Shown: piece by piece, positions 25,553 through 34,956 of the stretch
Layout of the letters: every line of letters begins with the position of its first letter
Position numbering within the stretch: position 1 is the stretch's first letter
Assembly: GCF_002214385.1 (NCBI RefSeq)
Contig: NZ_CP014855.1
Location: 682,001 to 746,000, forward strand
Source of the DNA: Thermococcus gorgonarius
Lineage (GTDB): Archaea > Methanobacteriota_B > Thermococci > Thermococcales > Thermococcaceae
DNA length: 64,000 bases
Reading direction: 5' to 3'
Translations under genes and position numbers: made by a program
The notes under the pieces: model-generated
The model's input: the letters and a program-made list of their open reading frames with translations, nothing else
Database searches by the model: none
Told to the model about the DNA's origin: nothing

Positions 25553-26362
25553 ATGGAAAAGCTGGCCCTCAGGATAGCCTACGATGGCACCGCTTTTTAC
25601 GGGTTTCAAAGACAGCCAGGGGTCAGAACTGTCGAGGGCGAAGTTATTCGCGTTCTTCAAAAGCTCGGAATAATCCGTGATTCAATTACCTCTGAGTTCA
25701 AAGGTGCTTCAAGAACCGATCGTGGAGTCTCGGCATTTTTCAACGTCGTCTCCTTTGTTCCAGTTTCAGAAAAGGCTCACCTGGCAACTCCCAAGATTCT
25801 TAACCATCACTTAAAAGACGTCTGGGTCGTCGGGTTTTCTGAAGTTCCAACTGAATTTCACCCCCGGTTCTGGGCCAAGGAAAAAACTTACAGATACTAC
25901 CTGATCGATAGGGGCCACGACTTTAGGGAAATGGCCAGATGTGCCAAATCATTCATTGGAACCCATGACTTTTTGGCCTTTGCTCGACTTGAACCGGGAC
26001 GGGATCCGGTGAGAGAGGTGAGGTCAATTGAAGTGATCCCGAGGCAGGGCTATTACATCGTTGAAGTTTCAGGCAAGTCTTTCCTCTGGGAGATGGTCAG
26101 GAGGATCGTCAACGCCATCTCCTACTGCGGCCTTGGGCTCCTTTCAAGAGAAGACGTTGAAAGAATGCTCTCCGGTGAATTTGAGAAAAAAATCCCTCCG
26201 GCTCCCCCGGAGAATCTCGTTCTGTGGAGAATTGAGTACGATGGGATAACCTTTGAAACTGACGAAGAAGGTCTGAAAAAGGCCAGGAACGAGATTTTTT
26301 CCCGCTATTCCTATGCCCTCGCGCGGGCCGCCCTTTTCGGTGACTGGCTTATTTCTCTGTAA
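25553..26362 (+). CDS. truA: tRNA pseudouridine synthase A
   Basis: The 269-residue protein contains the family motif LRIAYDGTAFYGFQRQPG and the catalytic region KGASRTDRGVSAFFNVV, where Asp in RTDRG attacks the uridine. A C-terminal FLWEMVRRIV also fits TruA. The enzyme makes pseudouridine at positions 38-40 of the tRNA anticodon arm. Its ATG lies 16 bp downstream of tRNA-Pro with no separate TATA box visible, so both may be read from the tRNA promoter. Its 3' end overlaps the convergent helicase gene by 52 bp. Confidence 0.92.
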   Translation: MEKLALRIAYDGTAFYGFQRQPGVRTVEGEVIRVLQKLGIIRDSITSEFKGASRTDRGVSAFFNVVSFVPVSEKAHLATPKILNHHLKDVWVVGFSEVPTEFHPRFWAKEKTYRYYLIDRGHDFREMARCAKSFIGTHDFLAFARLEPGRDPVREVRSIEVIPRQGYYIVEVSGKSFLWEMVRRIVNAISYCGLGLLSREDVERMLSGEFEKKIPPAPPENLVLWRIEYDGITFETDEEGLKKARNEIFSRYSYALARAALFGDWLISL

Positions 26363-27714
26363 ACGCGTTCTAGCTCTTTGTCGTAATATTTCCCGTAGTA
26401 TTGCTTGAGGGCCTTCTGCCGCTCTATGAAGTGCGTGAAGAGAAGGGGGTCATCGTCTTCTATATCAACTATAACGGCTTTCATGCCCTTCTTTGGCCGC
26501 AGCGCCCTCCCTATTGTTTGTATGGTCATGATGTCACTTTTACCGCCGCCGGCGAGTATTATGGCGGATATCTCCGGTATATCAACGCCTTCCTTCAGGA
26601 GCGTCGAGACCAGAACCGGAATCTTGCCCTCTTTAAAGGCCTCCAGGATTTCCCACCGGTTTGGGCTCTGCGAACTCAGAAACTCTGCCTTTATGCCCTC
26701 TTTTTCCAGCAGTTCCTTGAGTATTTTCCCGTGCTCAAGTCTTTTAACGTCTATTAGAACTCTGTGGCCCTTCTTTACCAGCTCAGCCGCCTTCTTGACT
26801 ATCGCCTCGTTTCTGGCTGGGTTGTTCATTATCATATCCTCATAGAGCTCCTTGTATCCTTCGCTGAAGGATGGCATCTGGGAATCATACTTTATAACTT
26901 CGAAGCGGGGCTTTGCCAGAAACTTTTCATTTATCAAGTCCTCTGCTTTGGCCTGGTATATGATTGGGCCCACCACAGCCTCTATTTTGAGCTCTTCTCC
27001 CCGGATTCTTCTCCAGGGAGTTGCCGAAAGACCGAAGCGGTAAACCTGTGGTAGCTTAAGTCCAAGCTCGTAGAACTTTTCTGCGGCAGATGTCCTGTGG
27101 CACTCGTCGAATAGGACTACGCCATAATCGTTCTGGAGCTTTTCTGGACCCCTGGAGAGCAGGGTCTGAATCATTGCCACCGTGATCTTTCCCTCTTTCC
27201 AGTTGTTGTCTCCTACGATGCCGGCCTCAATTCCGAGGACGTCCTTCACTTTTTCGGCCCACTGGTAAAGGAGTTCTTTGGTGTGAACAACGATAAGAGA
27301 GGATAAGTTAAGACGGTGTATTATGGCCAGACCAACTATGGTCTTACCACTTCCCACTGGAAGAGCCAAAACCCCCATCTTTTCTCTAACGGCCTTTCTC
27401 ACTGCCCTTTCCTGGTATTTCCTTAGGACGTAGTTTTCATTCCAGCTGGCGTTAAGCTCCTCCCCCCTCACCTTTCGCTCGTCCCTGACGCGAACGCGGT
27501 AGCCTTTTTCCTTCAGGAAACTCCTCACCCTGGGCAGCAGGCCGACCGGAAAGCTGTTGGTGTAGGGGTCGTAGAGACTCTCGGGCTTTTCCCATTTCCC
27601 AAAGTCTCTCTTGTAGGTGAGCAGGCTGTATATCTGGAAGTATACCCTTGGCTCTGCCTTCTGAACGTACACCCTAGTTGAACCGTCTGGAATCTTGAGC
27701 GTGACCGTTGACAT
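26311..27714 (-). CDS. Superfamily 2 DNA helicase, XPB/Rad25-like
   Basis: The 467-residue protein has an N-terminal DNA-binding-like region (about 1-95). The helicase motifs follow: RKYQERAV (Q-like), LPVGSGKTIVGLAI (Walker A), VLFDECHR (DEAH-like, motif II), GLSATPWR (III) and TIGRALRPK (VI). The order and DECH motif resemble archaeal XPB-type and Hef/RAD25-like repair helicases. Role in DNA repair or transcription-linked remodelling is inference. ATG 27714 has no Shine-Dalgarno; a TATA element CTATAAATC about 30 bases upstream suggests an almost leaderless mRNA. No Bax1-type nuclease partner is adjacent. Confidence 0.85.
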   Translation of the reverse strand: MSTVTLKIPDGSTRVYVQKAEPRVYFQIYSLLTYKRDFGKWEKPESLYDPYTNSFPVGLLPRVRSFLKEKGYRVRVRDERKVRGEELNASWNENYVLRKYQERAVRKAVREKMGVLALPVGSGKTIVGLAIIHRLNLSSLIVVHTKELLYQWAEKVKDVLGIEAGIVGDNNWKEGKITVAMIQTLLSRGPEKLQNDYGVVLFDECHRTSAAEKFYELGLKLPQVYRFGLSATPWRRIRGEELKIEAVVGPIIYQAKAEDLINEKFLAKPRFEVIKYDSQMPSFSEGYKELYEDMIMNNPARNEAIVKKAAELVKKGHRVLIDVKRLEHGKILKELLEKEGIKAEFLSSQSPNRWEILEAFKEGKIPVLVSTLLKEGVDIPEISAIILAGGGKSDIMTIQTIGRALRPKKGMKAVIVDIEDDDPLLFTHFIERQKALKQYYGKYYDKELERVYREISQSPKRAARARA

Positions 27715-27781
27715 GTCTATCAAAGTGGGGATTTTGGGAAAGTGATTTATAGACTTTTTGGAAATTCAAGTGGGTGGTAGT

Positions 27782-29050
27782 ATGCTCGAAGAGATAATCA
27801 AAATGTTTGAGGACGAGGTTGTCCGGGTGTACGAACCTGTGAGCAAGGAACTCGAGATAACCAAGTACCTCCTTAAGTACAAAACCAGGCCGGTTCTGTT
27901 TGAAGACGTAGACGGCTGGAGGGCCGTTGGAAACCTCTGGAGCACCAGGGAGAGGATAGCAAGGTTCCTGAACGTTAGGAAGGAAGATCTCCTGCATTTA
28001 ATATCAAGGGGCATGGAAAATCCCCGGCCGGTTAAGGTAGTTGAAAGGGCACCTTTCTTCAGTAACTCCACGACAGATTTCTCCCTTAGAGAACTCCCCG
28101 TTCCCAAATACTACCCAAAAGATGGTGGCCAGTACTTTACCTCTGCTATGGTAATAGCCAGGGACGACAAAGGCTTCGTGAACGTCTCTTTCCACAGGAT
28201 GATGGTCCGCGACGATAAAACGGCTGCAATAAGGCTGGTTCCCAGGCACCTCTACTCGATGTGGAAGGACAAAGCCGAACACGGCGAGGATCTGGAAGTC
28301 AGGATAGTCGTTGGTAATCCAGTTCATCTCCTCCTGGCCGGGGCCGTGAGCACTGCCTACGGGGTAAACGAGCTTGAAATAGCATCAGCCATGAGTGAAG
28401 AGGCCTTTGGAAAGCCCGTTGAAGTCGTTGATCTGGGCGGTATTCCCGTGCCGGTTGAAAGCGAGTTCGTATTCGAGGCAAAGATAACGCCCGAGCTGGT
28501 TGATGAGGGGCCTTTTGTGGACATAACCGGAACTTACGACAAAGTAAGGAAACAGCCGATGGTAATGTTTGAGAGAATGTACCATGTTGACAATCCAATA
28601 TTCCACGCGCTTCTTTCGGGTTCCTACGAGCACTATATGCTCATGGGTCTCCCGAAGGAGCCCCAGATATACGCGAGCGTCAAGCGCGTCGTTCCCAAGG
28701 TTCACGGGGTCAGGCTGACAGAGGGCGGCGCCATGTGGCTCCACGCCGTCGTTTCAATAACAAAACAGCACGACGGTGATGGCAAAAACGCAATCCTTGC
28801 CGCTTTTGCAGGCCATCCAAGCCTCAAGAGGGTTGTTGTGGTTGATGAGGACGTAGACATATACGACGACCGCGATGTGGAGTGGGCGATAGCGACGAGA
28901 TTCCAGCCGGATAGAGATCTGGTTATAGTGCCGGACGCCCGCGGCAGTTCCCTTGATCCATCGGCTCAGGACGGTTTGACCGCAAAGTGGGGAATAGACG
29001 CTACAAAACCACTAAAAAGAAAGGAAGAGTTCGAGAGGGCTAAGGTTTAA
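27782..29050 (+). CDS. UbiD family decarboxylase (possible anhydromevalonate phosphate decarboxylase)
   Basis: ATG 27782 follows GGGTGGT. The 422-residue protein is a complete UbiD-type enzyme with [53 protein letters not shown] and the acidic [12 protein letters not shown] region that bind prenylated FMN. In archaea a UbiD homologue decarboxylates trans-anhydromevalonate 5-phosphate in the modified mevalonate pathway, which would feed the isoprenoid lipids made elsewhere in this window. That specific role is inferred from the family, not shown by a motif. The stop overlaps the convergent ABC gene end by four bases. Confidence 0.85.
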   Translation: MLEEIIKMFEDEVVRVYEPVSKELEITKYLLKYKTRPVLFEDVDGWRAVGNLWSTRERIARFLNVRKEDLLHLISRGMENPRPVKVVERAPFFSNSTTDFSLRELPVPKYYPKDGGQYFTSAMVIARDDKGFVNVSFHRMMVRDDKTAAIRLVPRHLYSMWKDKAEHGEDLEVRIVVGNPVHLLLAGAVSTAYGVNELEIASAMSEEAFGKPVEVVDLGGIPVPVESEFVFEAKITPELVDEGPFVDITGTYDKVRKQPMVMFERMYHVDNPIFHALLSGSYEHYMLMGLPKEPQIYASVKRVVPKVHGVRLTEGGAMWLHAVVSITKQHDGDGKNAILAAFAGHPSLKRVVVVDEDVDIYDDRDVEWAIATRFQPDRDLVIVPDARGSSLDPSAQDGLTAKWGIDATKPLKRKEEFERAKV

Positions 29051-29976
29051 CCCTTGTTTTCTTCCACCAGCTTCAGGAAGACCTCTTCTAGGCTTGGAAC
29101 GCGAACCATCAGCTGGAGTATCTTGGCTCCCTGGCTCCACACTATTTCATTTATCTCCGGCCTTATGTCGCCGGGGGCCTTTATTTTGTACTTCGTCTCG
29201 CTGACTTTCTCGATCTCCCAGTCAACGTTGTCAAAGCTTACCGGCTTGTCGGTCTCAAGGAGAATGAGGTAGCCGGCCTTCTTAAGGAAGCTCATCTTTA
29301 TGTTGTCTATACTATCCTCGACGCGGAGTTTTCCTTTAACAATAACCCCAACGGTGTCGCAGACCTCTTCAACGTGGGCCAGTATGTGGCTGGAGAAGAA
29401 CACCGTCTTTCCTTCCTTTTTCTGCCTCCGTATTATGTCCTTGAACTCCGCTATACCAGTTGGGTCGAGGCCCGTCATTGGTTCGTCGAGGATGAGAAGG
29501 TCTGGGTCGTTTATGAGCGCCTGTGCCAGGAGGAGTCTCTGCCTCATCCCCTTGGAGAACTTTCCGACCTTCTTGTCCCTCACTTCCCAGAGGTTGACGA
29601 GCTCCAGCAGCTCTCTGGCGCGCTTCATCCTTTCTTCCTTTGAGAGCCCGAAGGACTCCCCCACTATGTCCAGCGTCTGCATTGGCGTGAGGAATTCCCA
29701 GAGGGTGGCGTGCTCGGGCATATATCCTATCCTCTTCTTGACCTCGACGAGTTGTTTCTCGTTGTATTTCCCGTCCCTGAACACCTCTTCCCCGAAGAGC
29801 TTTATCCTTCCCTTCTGCGGATAGATAAGGCCGAGGGTGCTGAGTATGGTAGTACTTTTTCCGGCCCCGTTGGGCCCCAGAAAGCCATAAATCTGCCCCT
29901 TCTTCACTGTGAGATTGAGACCATCGAGAGCTTTGATGTCACCATACTTCTTCACGAGGTTCTCAATTTCGATCAT
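29047..29976 (-). CDS. ABC transporter ATP-binding protein
   Basis: The start ATG 29976 follows AGGTGAT. In the 309-residue protein Walker A is GPNGAGKST, the signature is [15 protein letters not shown], Walker B is [13 protein letters not shown], and the switch His is in [14 protein letters not shown]-terminal extension of about 90 residues is typical of ABC-2 export ATPases. It pairs with the membrane subunit encoded 5 bp upstream. Such pairs export drugs, lipids or peptides, or act in membrane maintenance. Confidence 0.92.
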   Translation of the reverse strand: MIEIENLVKKYGDIKALDGLNLTVKKGQIYGFLGPNGAGKSTTILSTLGLIYPQKGRIKLFGEEVFRDGKYNEKQLVEVKKRIGYMPEHATLWEFLTPMQTLDIVGESFGLSKEERMKRARELLELVNLWEVRDKKVGKFSKGMRQRLLLAQALINDPDLLILDEPMTGLDPTGIAEFKDIIRRQKKEGKTVFFSSHILAHVEEVCDTVGVIVKGKLRVEDSIDNIKMSFLKKAGYLILLETDKPVSFDNVDWEIEKVSETKYKIKAPGDIRPEINEIVWSQGAKILQLMVRVPSLEEVFLKLVEENKG

Positions 29977-29981
29977 TTCCA

Positions 29982-31112
29982 TCACCTCAGGTCCATGCGG
30001 AGGAAGCGGTAGAAGCCTATGCCAAGGTAAAGGAGGAGGACCGCTATCATGACCCCAAGTCTGTCGAGGTTTTTCTTGATCGAGTAGCCAACTCCCTGGT
30101 AGCTCTCAATGGTATAGCAACGTTTCGTGTACTCAACTTTAACGTGCGTCCCGTTTACGAACTCCGATCTACTGCCACCTTCAAAGTCTGCCCCCTGGCA
30201 GGGCCCTTCACCGGTAACGTTGGTTACCTCACTCTTGATTGGATGATCATAGTCGGCGACAATGGCTAGCCCCTCCTTTTTCATGGGGTAATAGGTCTCG
30301 TTGATTACAATCATGTGGGTCTTTTTGGTTAAGTTGCCCAGGAGGAAGTTGAGCTGAGTTATTGGATCGAAGAGTAAGTATTTCCTCTTGTATTCCCTGA
30401 CCAGTCTGTCGTACTGCATGTTCATGTATTCATATGGTGATTCCCCGTTTCCGTAGCTGGAAAAGCTTTCTCTCTCCCAGTCAGGACCAAACTTTTCCTT
30501 GGTCAGTTCTTCGGCCTTGGAATGGGCAAAGTATTCGACCAGTATTGGACTCATGAGAGATACCAGGAAGAGCAGGGTTATTGCAACGCCTATTGCGGTC
30601 GATGTCGACCTAACGAAAAGGGACACTATGTAGCCCAACGCCAGGAACTCCATCATGGCCAGTAGGATGGCTAGATTCAGAAGAACGACGTCCGAAATAA
30701 GAGCAGAGGTTATGTCAATCCCCATCAGAGCTATTCCAGCCAAAGTAACTACTATTGCAGCCAGGATGGCTATGAAAAGCGCCACAACGTGTCCCATAAA
30801 TTTTCCCACTATGTACCCCAGCCTGCTGATCGGTTTGCTCATGGCTATTCTAAGCGTCCCCTCGGTTATCTCAGCGTTGATGGCAGTTGCGCCGAGCATT
30901 ATGGCCAGTATGGTTATGAAGAACTTCACCAGCGATAGAGTTACTGATATCAACCCCGCTATTATCTCAGACGCTTCAAGTTCCCTCCCATAAGGCTGCA
31001 CGGTCTTTATTGCATACAGAACTGGTATGTAGAGCAGGAGCATTATAAGCAGAATCGCCCAGAACTTCTTTGTCCTGAGGCTCTTTTTAAACTCCAGTTT
31101 GAAACCCCACAT
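29982..31112 (-). CDS. ABC-2 type transporter permease
   Basis: The protein is about 376 residues. The start is uncertain: ATG 31112 is nine bases after GGTG, and TTG 31115 or GTG 31124 are alternatives. It has six membrane segments, the first at KKFWAILLIMLLLYIPVL and the next four clustered between residues about 55 and 200. A large outer loop of about 150 residues contains two Cys (GPCQGADF and KRCYTIE) and glycosylation sequons. A last hydrophobic segment precedes the C-terminus. This is the architecture of NatB/ABC-2 permeases. TATA on the minus strand: TTTTTATAC at about 31160-31168. Confidence 0.88.
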   Translation of the reverse strand: MWGFKLEFKKSLRTKKFWAILLIMLLLYIPVLYAIKTVQPYGRELEASEIIAGLISVTLSLVKFFITILAIMLGATAINAEITEGTLRIAMSKPISRLGYIVGKFMGHVVALFIAILAAIVVTLAGIALMGIDITSALISDVVLLNLAILLAMMEFLALGYIVSLFVRSTSTAIGVAITLLFLVSLMSPILVEYFAHSKAEELTKEKFGPDWERESFSSYGNGESPYEYMNMQYDRLVREYKRKYLLFDPITQLNFLLGNLTKKTHMIVINETYYPMKKEGLAIVADYDHPIKSEVTNVTGEGPCQGADFEGGSRSEFVNGTHVKVEYTKRCYTIESYQGVGYSIKKNLDRLGVMIAVLLLYLGIGFYRFLRMDLR

Positions 31113-31186
31113 CAAATTTGACACCCCCCGCTATTCCATCCCGAACTATCATCTGTAGTATAAAAATCTTTGCCTTCTCAGGTGGC

Positions 31187-31464
31187 TGTTTGAAATCAGC
31201 ACCGTGAGTTAAAAGAGACGAAGCGCTTGGCTTCAGAAAACGTGAAGGTTGCAAGAATAAGGCAGAGATCTGAGGATCGTAGGATTGTGCAATGTTGATA
31301 TGGTGTTCAGGGGATTGATGTTTCCAGTAGAATTGGGTTTGAGGCCGCAGAGAAGCCAGAGAGGACACAGGTCTAATCACTGGGGTCGAGATAAACTATT
31401 TGGAATATCTTCACTCCAGAGGGGTCGAATTCCAAAAGGTGCAGAGAGAGCTTGAGGGTGTATA
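31187..31464 (+). pseudogene. Possible decayed gene fragment, unknown family
   Basis: Two stretches look like coding sequence but lie in different frames with stops between. Bases about 31192-31293 read ...KETKRLASENVKVARIRQRS then end at TGA. Bases about 31384-31464 read GVEINYLEYLHSRGVEF then KVQRELEGV before TAG. No intact frame joins them and no family is recognised. The whole space between the ABC operon and the filament locus (31113-31471) otherwise holds only the ABC promoter. This could equally be non-coding sequence. Confidence 0.25.
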
Positions 31465-31471
31465 GATGGGT

Positions 31472-32206
31472 TCAACTTGTTTGATCCGGTGCCTGGTCTG
31501 CGGTGTGCAGATTGCTTGCGTTCTCCTTTACGCTTTGAACGTACTTGAGGTAGCGGTCGAGACTTCTAATCGTGAGCAGAGCCGTGATGGCGGTTAGGAG
31601 CAGGATTATTGTGGGGACTGCTAAGACCAGGATTCCCCGGTAGAAGTAGATTCTGTGGACCCAGCTGAACGATACCTCTGTACTGTTCAGGCAGAGCCTC
31701 CCTGCCTGCGTCTCTATGCAGCTCCCCAAAGGTATTGCCGGGAGTATGTCACCGACCGTAACCCTCACCAAAGCTATTAGGAGGGTGAAGGACAACACCG
31801 CCGCTGCCGATGCCAGAACAAGGGTCTCGACGTGTCTGAGGTAGTCGTAGACTGGATTCCCGTGGAATGCACCCTTCACTTCCCTTGGCCTTGCTCTCAG
31901 AAACCCGATTGCGGCTCTAATACTGAGGATTACTGAGGCGAGGGAGAGGGCTATGAGGGGTACCGAAACCATCCGTAAGCTCTCCAACGGCCTGAGGATT
32001 GCTGGAGCACTGTAGACTTTGAGGCTGCTCCGGACAAGCGAGACGGTGCCGTCAGCTACATACCCCCTGTACACGGCAATCGGGGTGAAGACCGCCGCCA
32101 CTACGAGTAGTGAGAGTGCGGCAGACACCAGAGATGCAACTATGAAAAGGGCTTTAAGCTTCCTGCTCACCGGGCGTATAGGTTTGAGCTCAGCCGATCC
32201 TGACAT
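31472..32206 (-). CDS. Four-helix membrane protein of the filament locus
   Basis: ATG 32206 starts inside the end of the signal peptidase gene (17-bp overlap). The 244-residue product has four hydrophobic segments at about residues 18-45, 65-90, 115-138 and 180-205. The outer loop GSCIETQAGRLCLNST has two Cys that could form a disulfide. A polar C-terminal tail ends it. No family is recognised. As the last gene of the locus it may help anchor or export the secreted proteins encoded upstream; this is inferred from position only. Confidence 0.6.
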   Translation of the reverse strand: MSGSAELKPIRPVSRKLKALFIVASLVSAALSLLVVAAVFTPIAVYRGYVADGTVSLVRSSLKVYSAPAILRPLESLRMVSVPLIALSLASVILSIRAAIGFLRARPREVKGAFHGNPVYDYLRHVETLVLASAAAVLSFTLLIALVRVTVGDILPAIPLGSCIETQAGRLCLNSTEVSFSWVHRIYFYRGILVLAVPTIILLLTAITALLTIRSLDRYLKYVQSVKENASNLHTADQAPDQTS

Positions 32207-33374
32207 CCGTTCCCCACCCCCTCCTAGCACCAAGGAAGTCGTAGTACACCCTCAACCTGTAGACACCGGCCTTGGGCGCGAGCTGGGATAGGTCTACCAC
32301 CTGCACCGTCGCTGGGGGCGCCTCCACAGTTCTGGAGATGATCCCTGTGCCTGGGGAGTAAAGCTCGACCAGGAGGCTGAGGGGCAGAGGGTTACTGTTG
32401 TTCACCACGAGCTTCGACCCGTTTACTTCGAAGGAGGGGTCGGCCCACGTGAATGAAGCCACGTGGCTACCGATGAGCTGACCTCTGTCGTACTGCAGAG
32501 TGCATTTGACCACGAAGTGCTCTTCGATTCTGGCCGGGAACGACGTGAAGAGCGCGCGGCCATAGGATCTGTTCCAGAGGGTCTCGAAGAGGCCCCGGGG
32601 CAACTTAGCCTCGACAGCAATCCTGGAGCTGCTCAAGGATACAACGGACGTTTCAAGGGTGAAGCCTTCGGATACGCAGCTGGCGTTCAGGGGCCGGAAT
32701 CCAGGTGTCTCGACTACAAATGCGTACACGCCCCTCTCCAGGTCTAGACGCGATTCGGATAGGGCCGCCCGGGGCGTTGCATAAAACGGCCTTGTGTTGT
32801 CGATGTACATGGCCCCCGTGGCCAGGAAGTTCACGACGAGGAGCATGGCGAAGACGGCGTACAGGCGTTGATTAGCTTTCATCCCGTTCTTAGAGCTGTT
32901 TATATTGTTCACTCTGTTATTGTTATTATTGTTATCCCCATTTCGGTTGCGGAGAGAGAAATAAGCCAGAACACCCAGAGCAACAATAAACACCGGGATC
33001 CAGATGCGGGGGCTCACGGCGGCAACGGCTACATATGATACCTTAGAACCATCGAGAGGGGTTGTTGGGACCGGATTGGAGTCGCCTTTCAGAGTTACGA
33101 AGTTTTGCACCACGGTCTGGACTCTCCCGAGGATGCAGGCACTTCTCAGAGGATCCCAGCACCACAGAACAACGTCCCCCGCTCCAAAACTCTTGACGTA
33201 GGTTGCGACGCCGAGCACTATGCTCCCGGTCTCGGCCCAGGGCTCCATGGAGCCGCTCGAAGCCACGAAGAGCGCCACTGGGAGCCTCAATGTCTTTCCG
33301 AGAAAGAGCACCACAATAAGAACCAGCACCGCTAAAGAGATGCGACGCATCTTCGAATTTCCACTCTTACTCAT
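32190..33374 (-). CDS. SipW-like signal peptidase I with C-terminal exoplasmic domain
   Basis: ATG 33374 follows GGGGGT by seven bases. The 394-residue protein has a membrane anchor (about 10-36), then SSGSMEP with the catalytic Ser42 of signal peptidase I, and LKGDSN (Asp98), the conserved acidic motif. Where SipW/archaeal enzymes have His-Arg-Val, this protein reads ILGRV, so Gly83 seems to replace the catalytic His. After a second membrane segment and an Asn tract (about 143-160) comes a third membrane helix. A beta-rich domain of about 190 residues unusual for the family follows. It should process the two secreted proteins encoded upstream. Confidence 0.78.
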   Translation of the reverse strand: MSKSGNSKMRRISLAVLVLIVVLFLGKTLRLPVALFVASSGSMEPWAETGSIVLGVATYVKSFGAGDVVLWCWDPLRSACILGRVQTVVQNFVTLKGDSNPVPTTPLDGSKVSYVAVAAVSPRIWIPVFIVALGVLAYFSLRNRNGDNNNNNNRVNNINSSKNGMKANQRLYAVFAMLLVVNFLATGAMYIDNTRPFYATPRAALSESRLDLERGVYAFVVETPGFRPLNASCVSEGFTLETSVVSLSSSRIAVEAKLPRGLFETLWNRSYGRALFTSFPARIEEHFVVKCTLQYDRGQLIGSHVASFTWADPSFEVNGSKLVVNNSNPLPLSLLVELYSPGTGIISRTVEAPPATVQVVDLSQLAPKAGVYRLRVYYDFLGARRGWGTDVRIG

Positions 33375-33379
33375 TATTG

Positions 33380-34912
33380 TTACCCCCTGAATAAAAGCTT
33401 GGCCTTTAGGGACCCGTAGGTAGCCCAGCCGCTGAAGCTGTACCTCAGTTCCACATCTACTTCGCAGACATAGCCCGAAGGTACCAATGCGCGCCCGTAG
33501 ACGTATCCAGCAACTCCGTCGCTTCCAGGGGTCATCACCACAACACTCGTCTCACCGCTGTAGATCTGGCCTTTGGTTATATTTATCGGTGTGGAGTAGT
33601 GGTTCGACGCATTGACGAGGTAGAGGTAAAGCCACCAAGGAACCGACGAGCAGTTCGTATTAACCAGCACGAGCCTGGCCTCGAAGCTGTCTCCAGCAAG
33701 GGTTGAGTCTACGCGCAGCAGGTTGCCGCTGAAGCCTATGCGGTACACGTCGCCCCCGACAACTTCGTTGAAGGTTTTGCTCCGCACGAGGTTGCCCAGC
33801 TCGTCGTAAACCTCGATCGTCGCGTTTGGGAATATGAAGCCGTCCCTGAAGTTCGGGTTCCCTGTATTCAGGTCAACATCCACATAGGGTGGCGGGTAAG
33901 CGTCGAGAACCGCCACACCACTGGAGTCGGCCACAGCCCGGGAGACCTCTCCGCCAGTACTGTTCTTCAAAACAACTTCCCAGCCAGCCGGAAGCCCGGT
34001 CACATATATCTCCCATGGAGGCGCGTCAACGGTTACGACGAGGTTATCGAAGTAGACGTTGCCTTTCCAATCGCCCTTACTTATCCAGTAGCCTATGCCA
34101 ACTCTATCTATATAAATTCTATAGGTAGGCGGTATCGTTACCGAGGTTTGGATGCTCCCGTTGAACCAGTGGATGGCCCTCCAAGAAGAGAAATTGACCT
34201 CCGAAGCTACGTAAGTCAGGTAGTTTTCCTCGGTGACATAACTTGTCCCGAGAGAGGTGGTATTCAGCTGTGTGGATGCGGAGTACTGTATAATCGAGTT
34301 TACGGTTTCACCGTTTCTACCAGATTGTAGGGTGCCTTCCCACCCAATGTTATAATATGTTCTTCGAGTAGTGTTAAAATATACGGAGTCAAATCTGTTG
34401 GTCTGGCTTCCCGGACCATTAAGGGTGCCCCTCCACACAAGGAACGCCACATACACGGTTCTCCCTTCTTTAGCGTACTGGGATACGTCTATGTTTGCGT
34501 AGGCTATGCATTCAGCCTTAATTCCATTTACTTTGATACTGACCGCTCCAGCGTTGGTGTCATAGCCCCACTTATCACGACATTCTTTCGGCTCCCTGGG
34601 AACGATTAGCCTTGTACCTATGGGACTCGTGTCGAAGGTGTCGAAGAATATTGCACTCCTCTTCTCGAGAACCAGGTCTATGGTGGCGTTTGCGTAGACG
34701 TCTCCAGCTGTTCCGTAGTTGTAGAGGCTAACGGTTACATTAGGGCTCCCCGGATCAGCGAGTCTGACCACCGGCGGTGAGACAGTTGCTGTTGAATCCA
34801 TCCACCTGTATGTGAATACCGAGCCCAAGACTACCTGGAGTAACATAGGTAAGACGAGCAGAAGAACAAGCACGGCGTACAATAGCGTTTCCCTTGCCAT
34901 CGCTTTATTCAT
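33380..34912 (-). CDS. Large secreted beta-rich protein with SipW-type signal, filament locus
   Basis: ATG 34912 follows GGAGGT by seven bases. The 510-residue protein has one hydrophobic signal segment (about 10-33). FTYRWMDSTATVSPP follows, the same motif found after the signal of the small protein upstream. The rest is beta-rich, with many Asn-x-Ser/Thr sequons and a few Cys. No C-terminal anchor is obvious. It may be an adhesive, capping or anchoring subunit of the same filament. Its 3' end lies 5 bp before the signal peptidase start. No enzyme domain is recognised. Confidence 0.7.
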   Translation of the reverse strand: MNKAMARETLLYAVLVLLLVLPMLLQVVLGSVFTYRWMDSTATVSPPVVRLADPGSPNVTVSLYNYGTAGDVYANATIDLVLEKRSAIFFDTFDTSPIGTRLIVPREPKECRDKWGYDTNAGAVSIKVNGIKAECIAYANIDVSQYAKEGRTVYVAFLVWRGTLNGPGSQTNRFDSVYFNTTRRTYYNIGWEGTLQSGRNGETVNSIIQYSASTQLNTTSLGTSYVTEENYLTYVASEVNFSSWRAIHWFNGSIQTSVTIPPTYRIYIDRVGIGYWISKGDWKGNVYFDNLVVTVDAPPWEIYVTGLPAGWEVVLKNSTGGEVSRAVADSSGVAVLDAYPPPYVDVDLNTGNPNFRDGFIFPNATIEVYDELGNLVRSKTFNEVVGGDVYRIGFSGNLLRVDSTLAGDSFEARLVLVNTNCSSVPWWLYLYLVNASNHYSTPINITKGQIYSGETSVVVMTPGSDGVAGYVYGRALVPSGYVCEVDVELRYSFSGWATYGSLKAKLLFRG

Positions 34913-34956
34913 TCCACAGACCTCCGCTGAGCTGGCAACAATCAATGCGCTTTTTC

